From: Neolentinus lepideus HHB14362 ss-1 | Lineage: Eukaryota > Basidiomycota > Agaricomycetes > Gloeophyllales > Gloeophyllaceae | DNA: 64,000 nt | Assembly (NCBI GenBank): GCA_001632425.1 | Contig: KV425559.1 | Coordinates: 482,684-546,683, forward strand | Reading direction: 5' to 3' | Part shown: in pieces, positions 50,073-64,000 of the stretch | How positions within the stretch are numbered: position 1 is the stretch's first letter | Layout: each line of letters opens with the position of its first letter | Position numbers and translations under genes: made by a program | Notes under the pieces: model-generated | Told to the model about the DNA's origin: nothing | Seen by the model: only the letters and a program-made list of their open reading frames with translations | Databases searched by the model: none

Positions 50073-50290
50073 ACGATTTGACTCTTGAAGACGTTTGACG
50101 TTTTGCGAGTCAGCGCGTCACGCTCGGTGATCTCGGGCAGCCACCTTGGCCAGCCGTCACTGAGCGTTCTCTTCCAAAAGTCACCTTCTATATTCGGACA
50201 TGTATTACATAACCATTATCTATATTGAGATATTGCCACGTGCCCTCGTACATGAAGAGAACGCGAAGGACGGATGGTTTTAGGAGCCTG
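50019..50290. repeat. Right terminal inverted repeat of the Mutator-like element
   Basis: 272 bp, pairs with 49327-49598. Confidence 0.92.
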
Positions 50291-50299
50291 GATTAGCGC
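50291..50299. repeat. Right target-site duplication (GATTAGCGC)
   Basis: Exact copy of the nine bases at 49318-49326. Confidence 0.9.
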
Positions 50300-50561
50300 A
50301 CCTCTCACATAGACGTCGACCGCATCGCGGCTTGGTCGGCGTGCACTTTACATGTGCTAGACCGTCGGCAGGGGCTATGCATAAGGTACAGCCGTCTCAT
50401 AGATATATACATATATGTAAGGCAATAAATAACGACTTTTCCTAGTAGGAATAAGTCTGTACATAATTTATACGATCAACATAAGAATTAGCAATAGATG
50501 ACCTCGCACAGAACGGTTGCTCGCGTTCTAAACTTCTACAGCACCGGGGTATAAGACAACT

Positions 50562-52219
50562 TCATATCTTCAAACCCGTCGCGTCCTGGCGACCAAGCGG
50601 CGTTGATCTATCTCCCTCGCTGCCATAGATGATGAGGTATCCCGGAATCACGGCATGATCGTTGTACACCACGAGTTCATCGTAGTTGAGATCTCCTTCC
50701 GACTCAGATCCTACAGAGACAACATCAATGAAGTGCTGGTAGATATAGGGATTTGCGCACGTTTCTCCCCAATTACCTGAGTGCGATAAATCAGTCCGAG
50801 CTCCAAACGACAGAAAGATACATACAGCGTCATAATCGTCTGGAGGGCATGTTAGAGTGTGATCATTCTTAAACAGCTTCTTTCCTCTGCCTACGACAAC
50901 CTGCAGAGAAGGTCAGTTCAACTCGCATGTTCGCTGTTGTCTTAAGCCAAGTACCCTGGTTAGAAGCATCGCTTTTGGCCCGGCGCGGCCGTTAGGTAGA
51001 TTGTAGCAATAATCATGGGACCTATGCGAGAATATTCAGTGTCGCAGTAGGACGGGAGTTCTGGGACAGGGCCTACTTTGAAGATGTAGATGAGGTATAA
51101 ATGCCCCGACCAAATCTGACAGAGGTCAGTACAGAATCATCGCGTGGACTCTTAACAGTGACACAAACCTGCCTCCGTGATGTTTTCCCCAAGGTTTATT
51201 GCGGCCAGCTAGGTCAAGTTTGAAACCGTATTTGAGGATGCCACACAATGAACAATTCTCGGAATCGCATAGCGTGGTTTGACCATTTTCACCAAGACAA
51301 CATGCCCTGTTCGTGCCGTGGAATCGGCGGCATTCGTTTCCACCAGGTAACTCTCGCTTCTGTGCAATGTCGGCTCTGTTCAGTATACTTCATCAGCATA
51401 GTACAACGTTGCTCAACATGCTACGCACTTGTACTTCTCGTATCGTAGGTGGATGTCCTCAGGCATGTATATCTTGTAAATGCGATACACAGGGGGAAAG
51501 GATTTGGTGGGATCACGCCATGATACCCGAAACTGTTCCAATACTGACACAACTTGAGTGATACTGGTAGTGCGTCGAAAAGGTCGCTTACCGCCAGAAT
51601 ACTTGGGATCGTTGCCCGACAACTCCAAGAGATAACCACCCATCGTCGACATGGCATTAGATGACCTGCAGCATTATGAATTCCACCACAGGCAGATGAA
51701 ACGGCGACGTACTGTTTGTGATCCCAGGAACAGTCTGGACTGCCCGTAACAGCCAAGTCCGGACAGTCTGGATAGACAACAGGATGTGATACTAGATTCC
51801 ACGGCGATCGCTGGTCCAAGACGGACTTCTCCTCATCGGGTCTCTGCAAGTCCCGCATAGAAATTTTCTGCTTGAATCGGTCGAGTAGATGATGCAGAAC
51901 GCGACCCATGTTCTGGAAGGTATATGGTATGGAGTAGATGAGTCAATCTCGTATGGAGTGCTATATGAACACTGCAGGATGCATCTTAAATAGTACGGCC
52001 GCCGGAGCAGAATAGCACAAATAAGACATCACGGCTGCAACAGACCACTGTTTGGAGTACCTGTAATACCTCCACGACAAAACAGCGTGTATCCCGGCGC
52101 GGTTGCCAAACCAGACCACAGAGCTCCCAGTAGACCGAGGTCAGACAGAAATTGTCGAGCACATCTCTGTGACAGATGCCGCCCTGAACGCACGGCAGAA
52201 CTATGCAATGCATCAGCAA
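50562..52219 (-). CDS. PARP-like ADP-ribosyltransferase, copy 2
   Basis: Paralogue of the gene at 43582-44928. The putative N-terminal Cys-rich exon is at about 52080-52219 (CIVLPCVQGGICHRDVLDNF). A degenerate Cys/His module at about 51710-51775 reads VYPDCPDLAVTGSPDCSWDH, with the first Cys replaced. The segment VLEQFRVSWRDPTKSFPPVY aligns with LRQFQEKWSHTTNYPNVQYI of copy 1. The catalytic fold follows: RFHGTNRACCLGENG (His), CSLCGILKYGFKLDLAG, RFGRGIYTSSTSSK (Tyr, about 51080-51120), AMLLTR/VVVGRGKKLF, PPDDYDAV and NYDELVVYNDHAVIPGYLII (Glu). The C-terminal tail ends GLKI at 50562. The triad His-Tyr-Glu is complete, so transferase activity is plausible. The start and first exons are uncertain. 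Confidence 0.68.
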
Positions 52220-53237
52220 TGCACATCACCGAGCAGAATCACGCTAAGGTTTTGCCAGTCCGCGCCTTTGTCTCATGGCCGCTAACCCAGCGTTAATGCG
52301 TGATATATCCAAGGTGCATACAGCGGAAGAGCATCGGAGAGATATACCTGTTGCGGCGTAGATCCGCAGTCGGAAGACATTAGAGTGAAACACTAGTGGG
52401 AGACCAAGCACCCAGGATGATCAGGACTACGAGCGTAACGGGAATATTGAGACGGCATCTCATCGCCAAATACTTGGCCACCGCGGGAAGAGCAGATGCA
52501 TCAGCGTCAGGCGGAGTTGCAGGTAGCAAGGTGGCACAGAATGTTGTAGGATCTCTGGCATCTCGTCGCCAAAGACTTGGCCACCGCGGGAAGAGCAGAT
52601 ACATGGGCGTCAGTCGGAGTTGCAGGTAGCAAGGCAGCAGAGTGTTGCATGGTCCCTGGATGCTTCAGAGCTCTCGGGTTGTATAATGAACGTGTCCTTG
52701 ATCGAACCACGCGAAGATTCATTGAGAAATCGAACCCCACTCTGCACATACATGGAAGGCCAGACATGCACTGAGATCGGTCTAACAACCTCACAGACTA
52801 GATATAACTAGATATATACTTCAGTTCGGGCGTACCTGTTCACCCTACGTCGAAAGACTGACACGGCGTGTCGTGACCGGCAGTCTATAGAGGCTTGATA
52901 CGCGGGCAATGAGAATCAATCTAGCACCTCAAACTTCAGCTGCGGCGATGGGACATAGTCGCTGCGTCTGTACACAATGGTGCGGGAATAAGACACGAGT
53001 AATTTGGTGGAAACTAATAGCATGACCTGAGGCCAACGAGCGATGTATTACCGAAGTAGTCGACAAGAAAGGAGCGAACGTCTATGTCATGGCGCGTCGC
53101 CGAATTTATAGTAAAAATTCTGCGTGGGAACATCACGTAACGCGTCGTCCACCTTAATTAGGCGCCGTTAGACGCGACGCGTCGAGCCTAACGCTATTGA
53201 CCATCGACACCGGCCGACTGACTTCTTCGAGTCGACA
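52220..53237. other. Intergenic region between PARP-like gene 2 and MSH2
   Basis: About 1.0 kb, divergent promoters. It includes a tandem duplication at 52454-52642. Near 53095-53185 several GCGTCGCC/GCGACGCG motifs occur; CGCG-containing sites near a DNA-repair promoter could be MCB-like cell-cycle elements (inference). Confidence 0.4.
52454..52642. repeat. Two tandem copies of a roughly 103-bp unit
   Basis: Copy 1 from 52454 and copy 2 from 52557 share GGCATCTC[A/G]TCGCCAAA, ACTTGGCCACCGCGGGAAG and GAGTTGCAGGTAGCAAGG, with several substitutions. The period is not a multiple of three. Confidence 0.8.
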
Positions 53238-56200
53238 ATGTCAATGATGTACGGAAAGGAAAAAGAGTCGAAGCAAGAGACAGGTGGGAAATACTGAGTG
53301 TCTTCTAACTGTTTGTCTGAATCAGCAATTGTAGAGCATGACCCAGGATTTTGCACTTTCTTCTCAAAACTGCCATCGAAATCGCCAGAAACTGGCACTT
53401 TGAGGCTATTTTCGCGCCCTGAAGGCTTCTACACCGCTCATGGACCAGACGCGCTCTATGTTGCCTCTCATGTCTTTCGGACTAATTCGGTAATCAAGTA
53501 TCTCGGTGGTAGTGGTAAAGCAATACCGAGCGTCAGCTTGAAAGAAAGCGTGGCGAAGACATTCCTGCGGGAAGCATTGACTAGCAGGCAGCTTCGAATA
53601 GAGATCTGGGAGCCAGAAGCTGGTCAAGGCAAGAAGCCCACAAAGTTCAGACTTGCAAAGGAGGTTAGTTTCATCAGAGTTTGTTCCATGCGCAAGCTGA
53701 GCTTAACTCCAAGGCATCTCCTGGAAACCTTCAAGCAGTAGAAGATCTTCTATTTGAGACCTCTGACATGGTCTCCGCACCTATTGTAATGGCTATCAAG
53801 ATCGCCTCTGCAGCAACTGCAGGCTCAGGCAAGGCCAGAACAAAAGCCGTTGGAGTAGCCTATGCAGACATTAGCATACGTGAACTCGGAGTTTCAGAGT
53901 TTGTTGATGACGACCTCTTTTCGAACACGGAGGTGCGCATGTTGTTAGAACATAGTTCCGACGAGATTCCGTCTGACCGCGCGTTAGTCGCTCATAATTC
54001 AATTGAACGTTAAAGAGGCGCTCATTCCAACCGGAACAGCATCCGGTAAGACTGAACGTGACGTCGACCTGAACAAGTTGAAAGCCGTCTTGGATCGCTG
54101 TGGAGTGGTTGTAACTGAACGCAAACCAAGTACGTTGATCTCACAAACGTAGGGTTGCATCTGCTTCGATCTGAAACCTGCACAGGCGAGTTCACAGCCA
54201 AAAATATCCAGGAAGACCTCGTCAGACTATTGACAGCGGCTTCTACGTCGTCTTCAGTCACGATAGACTCCGCAATTACGATTCGTACGTTTGAATAGCT
54301 ACCGCGGCAACTGTCCTCTTTGATCTCACACGTTCTATTGCGTAGCTCAATTGTCTCTGCCACACGCTCCCTCCTCCCTTGCTGCTTTGCTAGCCTATCT
54401 GTCGCTCCTGTCTGATCCTTCTAATCATGGTTCATTTACAATTCGGACGCATGACCTAACTCAATATATGCGCCTCGACGCTAGTGCTCTTCGGGCCATG
54501 AACCTGTCTGACTCTGGCGTATCTGCGGTGAGCTTGTCTATGGCGTAGACACATCGATCTTTCCTGTACTTAATGTCACTCGTGTGGCTCCTATCGATCC
54601 AATACAGGGCGGATCAAACAGGAACACGACTCTCCTGGGTCTTCTGAACAAATGCAAGACGGCACAGGGCACACGGTTACTGGCAACGTGGCTGAAGCAG
54701 CCTCTCGTCAATTTGCATGAAATTCGTCGGTGTTGCAATCTTACGAAGTTCTTATTGTTGCTAAAATAAGTGTCTGATGTCACAGGTAAACGGCAAGACC
54801 TCGTACAGCTGTTCGTGGACAACGCCGACAGTCGACGTATTCTCCAAGTCCGAATTCTATTATTCTTGGGAACCGGTACATAAATTAACTCCGCACGTTC
54901 TAGGATGACTACATGAAATATATGCCGGACCTTCATCGTATAAGCAAGCGCTTCCAAAAGTCGGTCGCCAGTCTCGAGGATGTCGTTCGAGCCTATCAAG
55001 TTGCATTGAAGGTGGGTCTCAGCTATCTCAAAAGTGTCAAGCAGGCACTTAGCAAGTATCCGCTGTGGGTGCTCCAGCTGTCTGGTCTGATCGCAACACT
55101 TGAAGCTCTCAAGCCCGAACAAGACCAGCTCGAAGAGTTGATAAACGAGATTTATCTCACCAAGCTTCGTGTAAGGAAGCATCAGAAGATGAGCACGTAT
55201 ATTGCTGATGATTGGTTACTTCCCAGGAATATGATGAGAATCTGTCAAGATACTCCGAGATGGTCGAACAGACTCTGGACTTGGACGAGTTGGACAACCA
55301 TCATTTCGTCATAAAAGCGGATTACGATGCCCGGTTACGCCAGCTGGCTGACAGACTTGCTGAGGTACTCGAGCGTATTAATGCACTGTCTTTAATGTTC
55401 TGAAAGCTTCCCTGACTGCAGATTCGAGACGGACTGGACGAACAACATAAGGAAGTGGGCGATGATCTAGGTGTCGAGCTCGACAAGAAGCTGCATCTTG
55501 AAAACTCTCAGGTGTATGGCTATTGTCTGCGTCTAACGAAGAACGTCAGTCTGCGAATCCTGTGATTTTCCGCGTGTCTCCTCATTCACCACTACCTTCA
55601 TTGTGATTACAGGAAGCGAAGCTTATCCACAATAAGCGAGCATATATCGAATTGGGGACCACGAAGAGCGGCACATTCTTCACGACGAAGATATTGAAAG
55701 AGTTATCGAATGAGTACCAGGAAGTGACCGAGTCATATTCTCGAACGCAGAGTGGCTTAGTGAAGGAGGTCATCAACATTGCTTGTACGTTGACTACACC
55801 TTTCTTGAATGATCTTTCATCTGAGATCTATTGGTGAAGCCACGTACACTCCAGTTCTAGAGGCTCTGGACCATGTCGTTGCCCACTTAGATTTGATTCT
55901 GAGGTGCGTACGGTAGTGTACCCAATCGTGCGAGTAAATGACTTCATATCCAGCTTTGCTCATGTGGCCGTCAATGCGCCTGAGGCCTACGTTCGTCCTA
56001 CCGTTCTCGAAAAGGGTAAGGATATCAGTTACTTCCACCACTCCTGATATATAGATAGTGCGTAGGATCCGGCACTTTGATCCTTCGGGAAGCTCGGCAC
56101 CCTTGCCTTGAAGTGCAAGACGACATCAACTTCATCCCAAATGATGTTGAGTTGGTCAAAGGTGCGATCAATAGCGATATCAGATAGTGTAAATGCTTAT

Positions 56201-57440
56201 ACAGGTTACAGGCGAAAGTGAATTCAAGATCATCAGCATGTTACATATCCAACTCATTGGCCTCTACTGACCTCGCACGCTAGCCGGACCTAACATGGGT
56301 GGAAAATCCACATTCCTACTTTCGTGCGGTGTCATTGCATTGATGGCACAGATTGGGTCCTTTGTACCGTGTTCTGAAGCCCAAGTTCCGATTCTCGATT
56401 CCATACTGTGCCGAGTTGGAGCGGGTGATAGCCAACTCAAGGGGATATCGACGTTCATGGGCGAGATGTTGGATATTGCTACTATCTTGAGGGTGTGTTT
56501 AAGTTTGTGGCAAATATCGGTCAAACCTTAAGCTTCTGCTCAGTCAGCGACATCAGACTCCTTGATTATAATCGATGAGCTTGGTCGAGGTAACTACCGT
56601 AGTTTCTGTGGGAGAAATTAATTAATTGATCGATATGGGTCAGGTACCTCCACCTACGACGGTTTTGGTTTGGCCTGGGCGATATCAGAGTAAGGCCTAT
56701 CCGATTGCACAGGTTCGAAATATGACGTTCACCACTTCTACAAGGCATATCGCTTCACAGATCCACGCTTTCTGTCTGTTTGCTACTCATTTCCATGAGT
56801 TAACGGCACTTGATCAGCAATTAAGCCACGTCAAAAATCTTCACGTTGTAGCACATGTTGCCAAGACAGGTGACTCGAGGCATGACCGTGATATTACTCT
56901 TCTGTACAAGGTGGAACCCGGTCAGCCAGACTTCATCTGTGATGCCACGTATTCAAGATTGAACTTCTTTGACTAGGCGTTTGCGATCAAAGCTTCGGTA
57001 TCCATGTGGCCCAGCTTGCCAACTTCCCAGAATCTGTCGTTAAGGTGGAGAACTATTTCTTGAGAAATCATCGTATAGCTTACACTCACTTGCACCATCT
57101 GTAGCTTGCCAAGAAAAAAGCTGAGGAGCTAGAAGAGTTTAACACAGGTGAGTTTCATGCAGTATCTCACGCCTTGCATCTTGCTTATTCTGTGCTAGAT
57201 GGTGACCGCGACGAGCCTCAATTTAGCAAAGAAGATACCGACGCAGGCATTAAGATCGTCGAGGACCTTATGCGCACATGGGCTTCCAGGATACCCGATG
57301 AACTAGACGGCGAGGATGCCGTTATGTCCGACAACCCACTCCCGGAGCTACAACTGGAAGAACTGAAAAGATGCGTCCAAGAATTCCAACCGCAAATACA
57401 GGCGAACCCTTGGGTTCAGCATCTCCTTGCTACACTCTAG
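53238..57440 (+). CDS. MSH2: DNA mismatch repair protein MSH2
   Basis: Common subunit of MutS-alpha and MutS-beta, which recognises mismatches in the nucleus and recruits MLH1-PMS1. The ATG at 53238 ([15 protein letters not shown]) precedes an intron joining [17 protein letters not shown], the mismatch-binding domain I start ([17 protein letters not shown]). Connector and lever regions follow across many small introns ([16 protein letters not shown] exon, [32 protein letters not shown]). The ATPase domain has Walker [11 protein letters not shown] at about 56285, [14 protein letters not shown], Walker [19 protein letters not shown] near 56565-56665 and the signature [11 protein letters not shown]. 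The C-terminal helix-turn-helix begins [16 protein letters not shown]. It ends VQHLLATL at 57440, 81 bp before the convergent TRM4 stop. Confidence 0.95.
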
Positions 57441-57521
57441 ATTCGAGGATCCCTTCTCATGCCGGGCATCTTTCGACCTACGTTACTGTATACTACACAC
57501 TAATTGCTTTCATTTTATCGT

Positions 57522-60787
<3,266 letters not shown>

Positions 60788-61246
60788 AGCACTGAGGAGA
60801 AGGCCTAGGCGAATATTGCAGCCACTGGCACTGGATACAGAGACTCGATCAGCGATAGATTTAGAGTCGTGGGAACTCGTAGCAGTGCATGAGCAAGCAT
60901 GTTATCGAACGGCTGCATGTTCAAAAGGATCTATTTCTGCTGCCAACGCTCATCTGTTAAGATTCATATGGCTATTGCAGTGAATACCGGATTTATAGAG
61001 CCCGGTTCGTTGTGTGAATGCCTAATAACCACGACGCTCATTTCTAGATTCATTTACGAGTCCTGAGCCCTGCCAAGGCCCAGTTGACGTAACATTTCCG
61101 TATCCACCGGAAGAGTTGGGGGTTTCCAACTTAGCTCGAACACAAGGTTCCAACATAATCAATAGAGAAGGGAGTACGGGTATATATACCCGATCTCTCT
61201 TATCCAGAGCTCTCCAGGTTCTCAGTGATTTCTGTGCCGCGCCACC
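60788..61246. promoter_or_regulatory. Divergent promoter region of TRM4/NCL1 and membrane protein D
   Basis: About 460 bp. A TATATATA stretch at about 61180-61190 precedes the plus-strand gene by about 60 bp. The bases around its start are GCCACCATGG, an ideal eukaryotic start context. Confidence 0.45.
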
Positions 61247-62889
61247 ATGGGGGAGCTCAAATGGAATCAGGTACGTTCAAGAGTCATACTTCTAAGAGCT
61301 AGGAATGTATCTCAGTCAATTTCCCAGCAAAATATGTTGAGTGTTCTGGTACGTAACAGCGCCTCTGCCACTGTTTGCTAATATGCACGATGGCGCACAG
61401 GTTTCGACCTTCTTCTATGGTATATGGCTCTCGGTAGACGTTGACATCGAGCTGATAAGATCGGATTAGGGATGTACACCATCATATTCGGAACCTGCTC
61501 ATACGCCCTTGTCTTCAAGAAGGACCGATCAAACCTCCATCGGAGGCTTCTGATAGTGACTGTGGCGCTTTACGCGTTCTCCACCGTGCAGACGGTGATT
61601 ACGTTCTGGCAAGGCTTCGTCACGACGGACATATTTCCGGATGGGTCATACGGGGATAGCTACGCGCTCCTGCACGAGGTCAATCTGTACAATCTCGGTG
61701 AATGCGTTGCAGATGCAATGCTTGCTTGCAGCAAGTTAGTCATTCCTTTTGAATACCCGAAAATTCGGGCGCTGTACTTACTCCGACAGTCTCGTCGCAG
61801 ATGGACTGCTGGTGATTGTTCTACGGCTATCCTCACGCCATCGTCGTCGGATCCTGATTCGTTTCTCATAGATATGGCGCTGTTTTGTGCTTTGGAACAG
61901 AAGCTTCTTCGTCATCGCTATTCCATTTATCCTACTTCTCGCTGAAACTGGTACGGGTAAACAACTGTTTTTTTGTTGATTTATTACTTATTTCCATGTT
62001 CAGCATGCGGTTACGCAGTGGTCGCCTTCGACGTGCAAATATTCCTACTCCGACTACACGCGCCTCTCGATGAAACCGAACCTCCTCCCGGATGGTTCAG
62101 GCTGTCTAGGCTCGAGAACGGGATGACGATCACGTTCTTCTCGGCTTCGTTTATCACGAACTTGTTAATGAGCAGTCTCATCGGTAATTTGTCCGCTTTG
62201 TCTCGGTTCTTAGCTATTATTGCTGAATGCGAGATTTGGTGTAGCACTCAGGATTTGGAAGGCGACGCGGGACTTGGGAAAGAGGCGGAGCAGATACATG
62301 CGCGTCGCATCTCTCATGTAGGTTATTATGAATTCGGCGATCTTTCGCTGACCACAATTTAGCCTGGAGACGGGTGTCATATACTCTGTCTGCCTGCTCC
62401 TATGCGCTATTTTCATCCATATGTCTGGTAGAGCGGGTACCATTGGATGGGTGGGCTTTACTACCTCGTATCCAAATTCCTCAACCGATACTCATCTTTC
62501 GCAATGCGCCAGACCTTCATGTTCTCCGTAGTAACTCAGACTGTCGTACGTCTCCCTTTCCCTCTATCCTTGTAGTCCAATTCATTCACTTATCCGTCTC
62601 TTCTCCCTGGCAGGGCATCTTCCCGACAGTCATCATTCTCCTCGTCGCACTGGGTCGAGCCTCAGATTCCAACACCGAATACGCCCGCGAGCGGCGGATT
62701 ACGACGATACATTTCGCTCCGGCGTTGACTCAGCCTACTGCGAGCGGAAGTTGCGAAATGCCAGCTCAGCCAAGTAGCAGCGGCAATGATAGTCGTGCGA
62801 GTGCGATTGAGCTGGAGCTTTGCATGCTAGGATCGGAGCATGTTCTAGGATCAGAGAAGCCGCAGAAGGAGGTTAGCGAGCACGTATAA
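61247..62889 (+). CDS. Basidiomycete 7TM-like membrane protein D
   Basis: Same family as the genes at 24483 and 27309. The start MGELKWNQ is at 61247. Segments: GMYTIIFGTCSYALVFK, LLIVTVALYAFSTVQTVITF, LYNLGE, then (after introns) LVADGLL joined to IWRCFVLWNRSFFVIAIPFI and LLLAETG. Next come AVVAFDVQIFLLRLHAPLDE, MTITFFSASFITNLLMSSLI and SLETGVIYSVCLLLCAIFI. After further introns are GIFPTVIILLVALGRASDSN and a soluble Ser-rich tail, stop at 62889. The VADGLL/IWRCFVLWN junction, verified by reading an intron of about 110 nt, confirms the gene is intact. Role unknown; the expanded family suggests lineage-specific sensing or transport. Confidence 0.68.
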
Positions 62890-63914
62890 TCCGGACAGAT
62901 CTTTCTTACCTAATGAGTTGTTTAGGAATGAAGGAATTATTTTTTTCTTCTATGTAGCTTGTACTTCTTTATGGTCAGATCATTTGTAACACATAGAATG
63001 ATATTTAGTATACTACAGTATATATACACCATGAATTTATCTTATTCCCTGCTGCAATCGACTCCCGTTCATCAATCGCCATTATTTACTGGCAAGCACC
63101 CAGAAATGACATAACCCTAACCTGATTGCATTTGTTTTGTCCTCCTTCGGCGGCGCCCGTGAGGCATTCGCCAAACCATACACTACCATCGACACGTATA
63201 ACTAGCTGGATGTGCTGGCCAGTATACTTGTATACGAACAAGCCCATCGATGCGTTAGCGATGGCTGGCTTCATTGTATCTAAAGAGGGTGATCTATTTC
63301 GGACGAGCAATAGGGGTCATTCAATGAAACACATGTATTCCGATGGGCAACGAACACTGCGTTCCAGACTACCCAGCTACCCCTCGTCGCAGGTGCTGAA
63401 TGAGCCATAACGCCCTTGATATGTCTAGGCTACGTTCTACGCAGATTCTCAGCCCGATGTCTCTATCTGAACTCCCTGTCGATTCTTCGTAGACATTTAT
63501 AGGCTCTGTATAGCGCCTGCCTGAACTCTCTTTTACGTCGTAGTCCTCGCACTGGAGGATCATATTTCCCTTGTACATTGTATTTATTTTGGACTGATGT
63601 GGATGCTGATGATGGTTGGCGAGGGTTGGATGGAACAATGAGCAGAAAAGCACATCGTGCATTGCCTACAGAACAGACGGAAGAGGACAGTCCGTGTGAG
63701 CGACAAACGCGCGAGAGAATGACGGTGCTGAGGAGGTCGTAATCGCATCTTCGATGCGAAGATGTAGCGGTCATATGGATATGGGAAAGCACATACTGCT
63801 TTGCACAAGTATGGCCAAGTACCCCCAATGAGCAGCGGCTTACCAGCACTAAGGATAGCCGTGGCTGACCAGCTTTATTTCAGTATAGTGAGGGAGCTAA
63901 GGCGGTATTCACGT
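62890..63914. other. Region with possible small minus-strand gene
   Basis: About 1.0 kb. Minus-strand frames at 63086-63310 (MGLFVYKYTGQHIQLVIRVD, ends FLGACQ) and 63369-63662 (ILQCEDYDVKESSGRRYTEP) could be exons of one small unknown protein. No family recognised. Confidence 0.35.
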
Positions 63915-64000
63915 TTACACAAGCCCTGCCTCGATCATCATCCTTCCGAACTCCTCGAGACCCACAGATCTGTCAGGGGAGGTGGAGAACTCTTGGAGCA
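63915..64000 (-). CDS. C-terminal end of an unidentified gene (cut by right edge)
   Basis: 27 codons ending EEFGRMMIEAGLV and TAA at 63915-63917. The frame is open to the window edge and reads like an ordered amphipathic terminus. Too short to assign. Confidence 0.4.
   Translation of the reverse strand, partial: LQEFSTSPDRSVGLEEFGRMMIEAGLV

Larger units (their letters stand above)
49327..50290. mobile_element. 964-bp non-autonomous Mutator-like element (MULE-type)
   Basis: It begins CAGGCTCCTAAAACC and ends with the exact complement. The 272-bp terminal inverted repeats (49327-49598 and 50019-50290) differ at only two positions that I could see. The 9-bp direct repeat GATTAGCGC flanks both ends. 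Long TIRs and a 9-bp target duplication are hallmarks of Mutator-like elements. No transposase is present, so it depends on an element elsewhere. Near-identical arms imply recent insertion. Confidence 0.9.

Noticed and set aside
53095..53185. MCB-type cell-cycle boxes upstream of MSH2
   Set aside because: GCGTCGC/GCGACGCG motifs are suggestive, but exact ACGCGT sites are not clearly arranged, so not called as separate sites.

Overview
The window is nuclear DNA of a filamentous basidiomycete, most likely an agaricomycete. Genes are split by many introns of about 45-60 nt with GT..AG ends. It also carries multi-pass membrane protein families typical of mushroom-forming fungi, GMC oxidoreductase and type-B carboxylesterase genes, and fungal housekeeping genes. 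I found no bacterial operon, CRISPR array, rRNA or credible tRNA. Coordinates of spliced genes are start-to-stop envelopes.

Layout. 1-1721: 3' part of MLH1 (+). 1897-9532: a Furry/MOR2/TAO3 cell-morphogenesis gene (-). 10614-12140: a long disordered protein (-). 13511-16130: a PTEN-like phosphatase (-). 16830-19074: a 7TM receptor-like gene (+). 19325-23597: a recent tandem duplication of a secreted carboxylesterase with its promoter. 24483-28733: two basidiomycete 7TM-like genes. 29857-30280: a short TIR element. 32202-33475: a mitochondrial RNase III-fold ribosomal protein (-). 34374-37551: a GMC oxidoreductase (-) with Asp at the usual catalytic His position. 38786-40549: another 7TM-like gene (-). 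41727-43307: an SLD3-like replication regulator (+). 53238-57440: MSH2 (+). 57522-60787: tRNA m5C methyltransferase TRM4/NCL1 (-). 61247-62889: a further 7TM-like gene (+). A gene tail is cut by the right edge.

The most interesting stretch is 43.6-52.2 kb. It holds two PARP-like ADP-ribosyltransferase genes (43582-44928 and 50562-52219, both -) that keep the His-Tyr-Glu triad. Between them lie two convergent NADAR/YbiA-like genes (46633-47507 + and 47944-48965 -). NADAR proteins are known in bacteria to remove ADP-ribose from nucleobases. One PARP-like protein and one NADAR protein share a near-identical 22-residue Cys/His module in front of the catalytic domain, and a degenerate copy sits in the second PARP-like protein. 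This suggests an ADP-ribosylation 'writer/eraser' gene cluster. A 964-bp Mutator-like element with 272-bp terminal inverted repeats and a 9-bp target duplication lies inside the cluster. A perfect 47-bp palindrome and several short repeats also lie there.

The rest is stable core genome (MLH1, MOR2, PTEN, SLD3, MSH2, TRM4) interspersed with lineage-specific accessory genes. Both MutL- and MutS-type mismatch repair genes occur about 52 kb apart.
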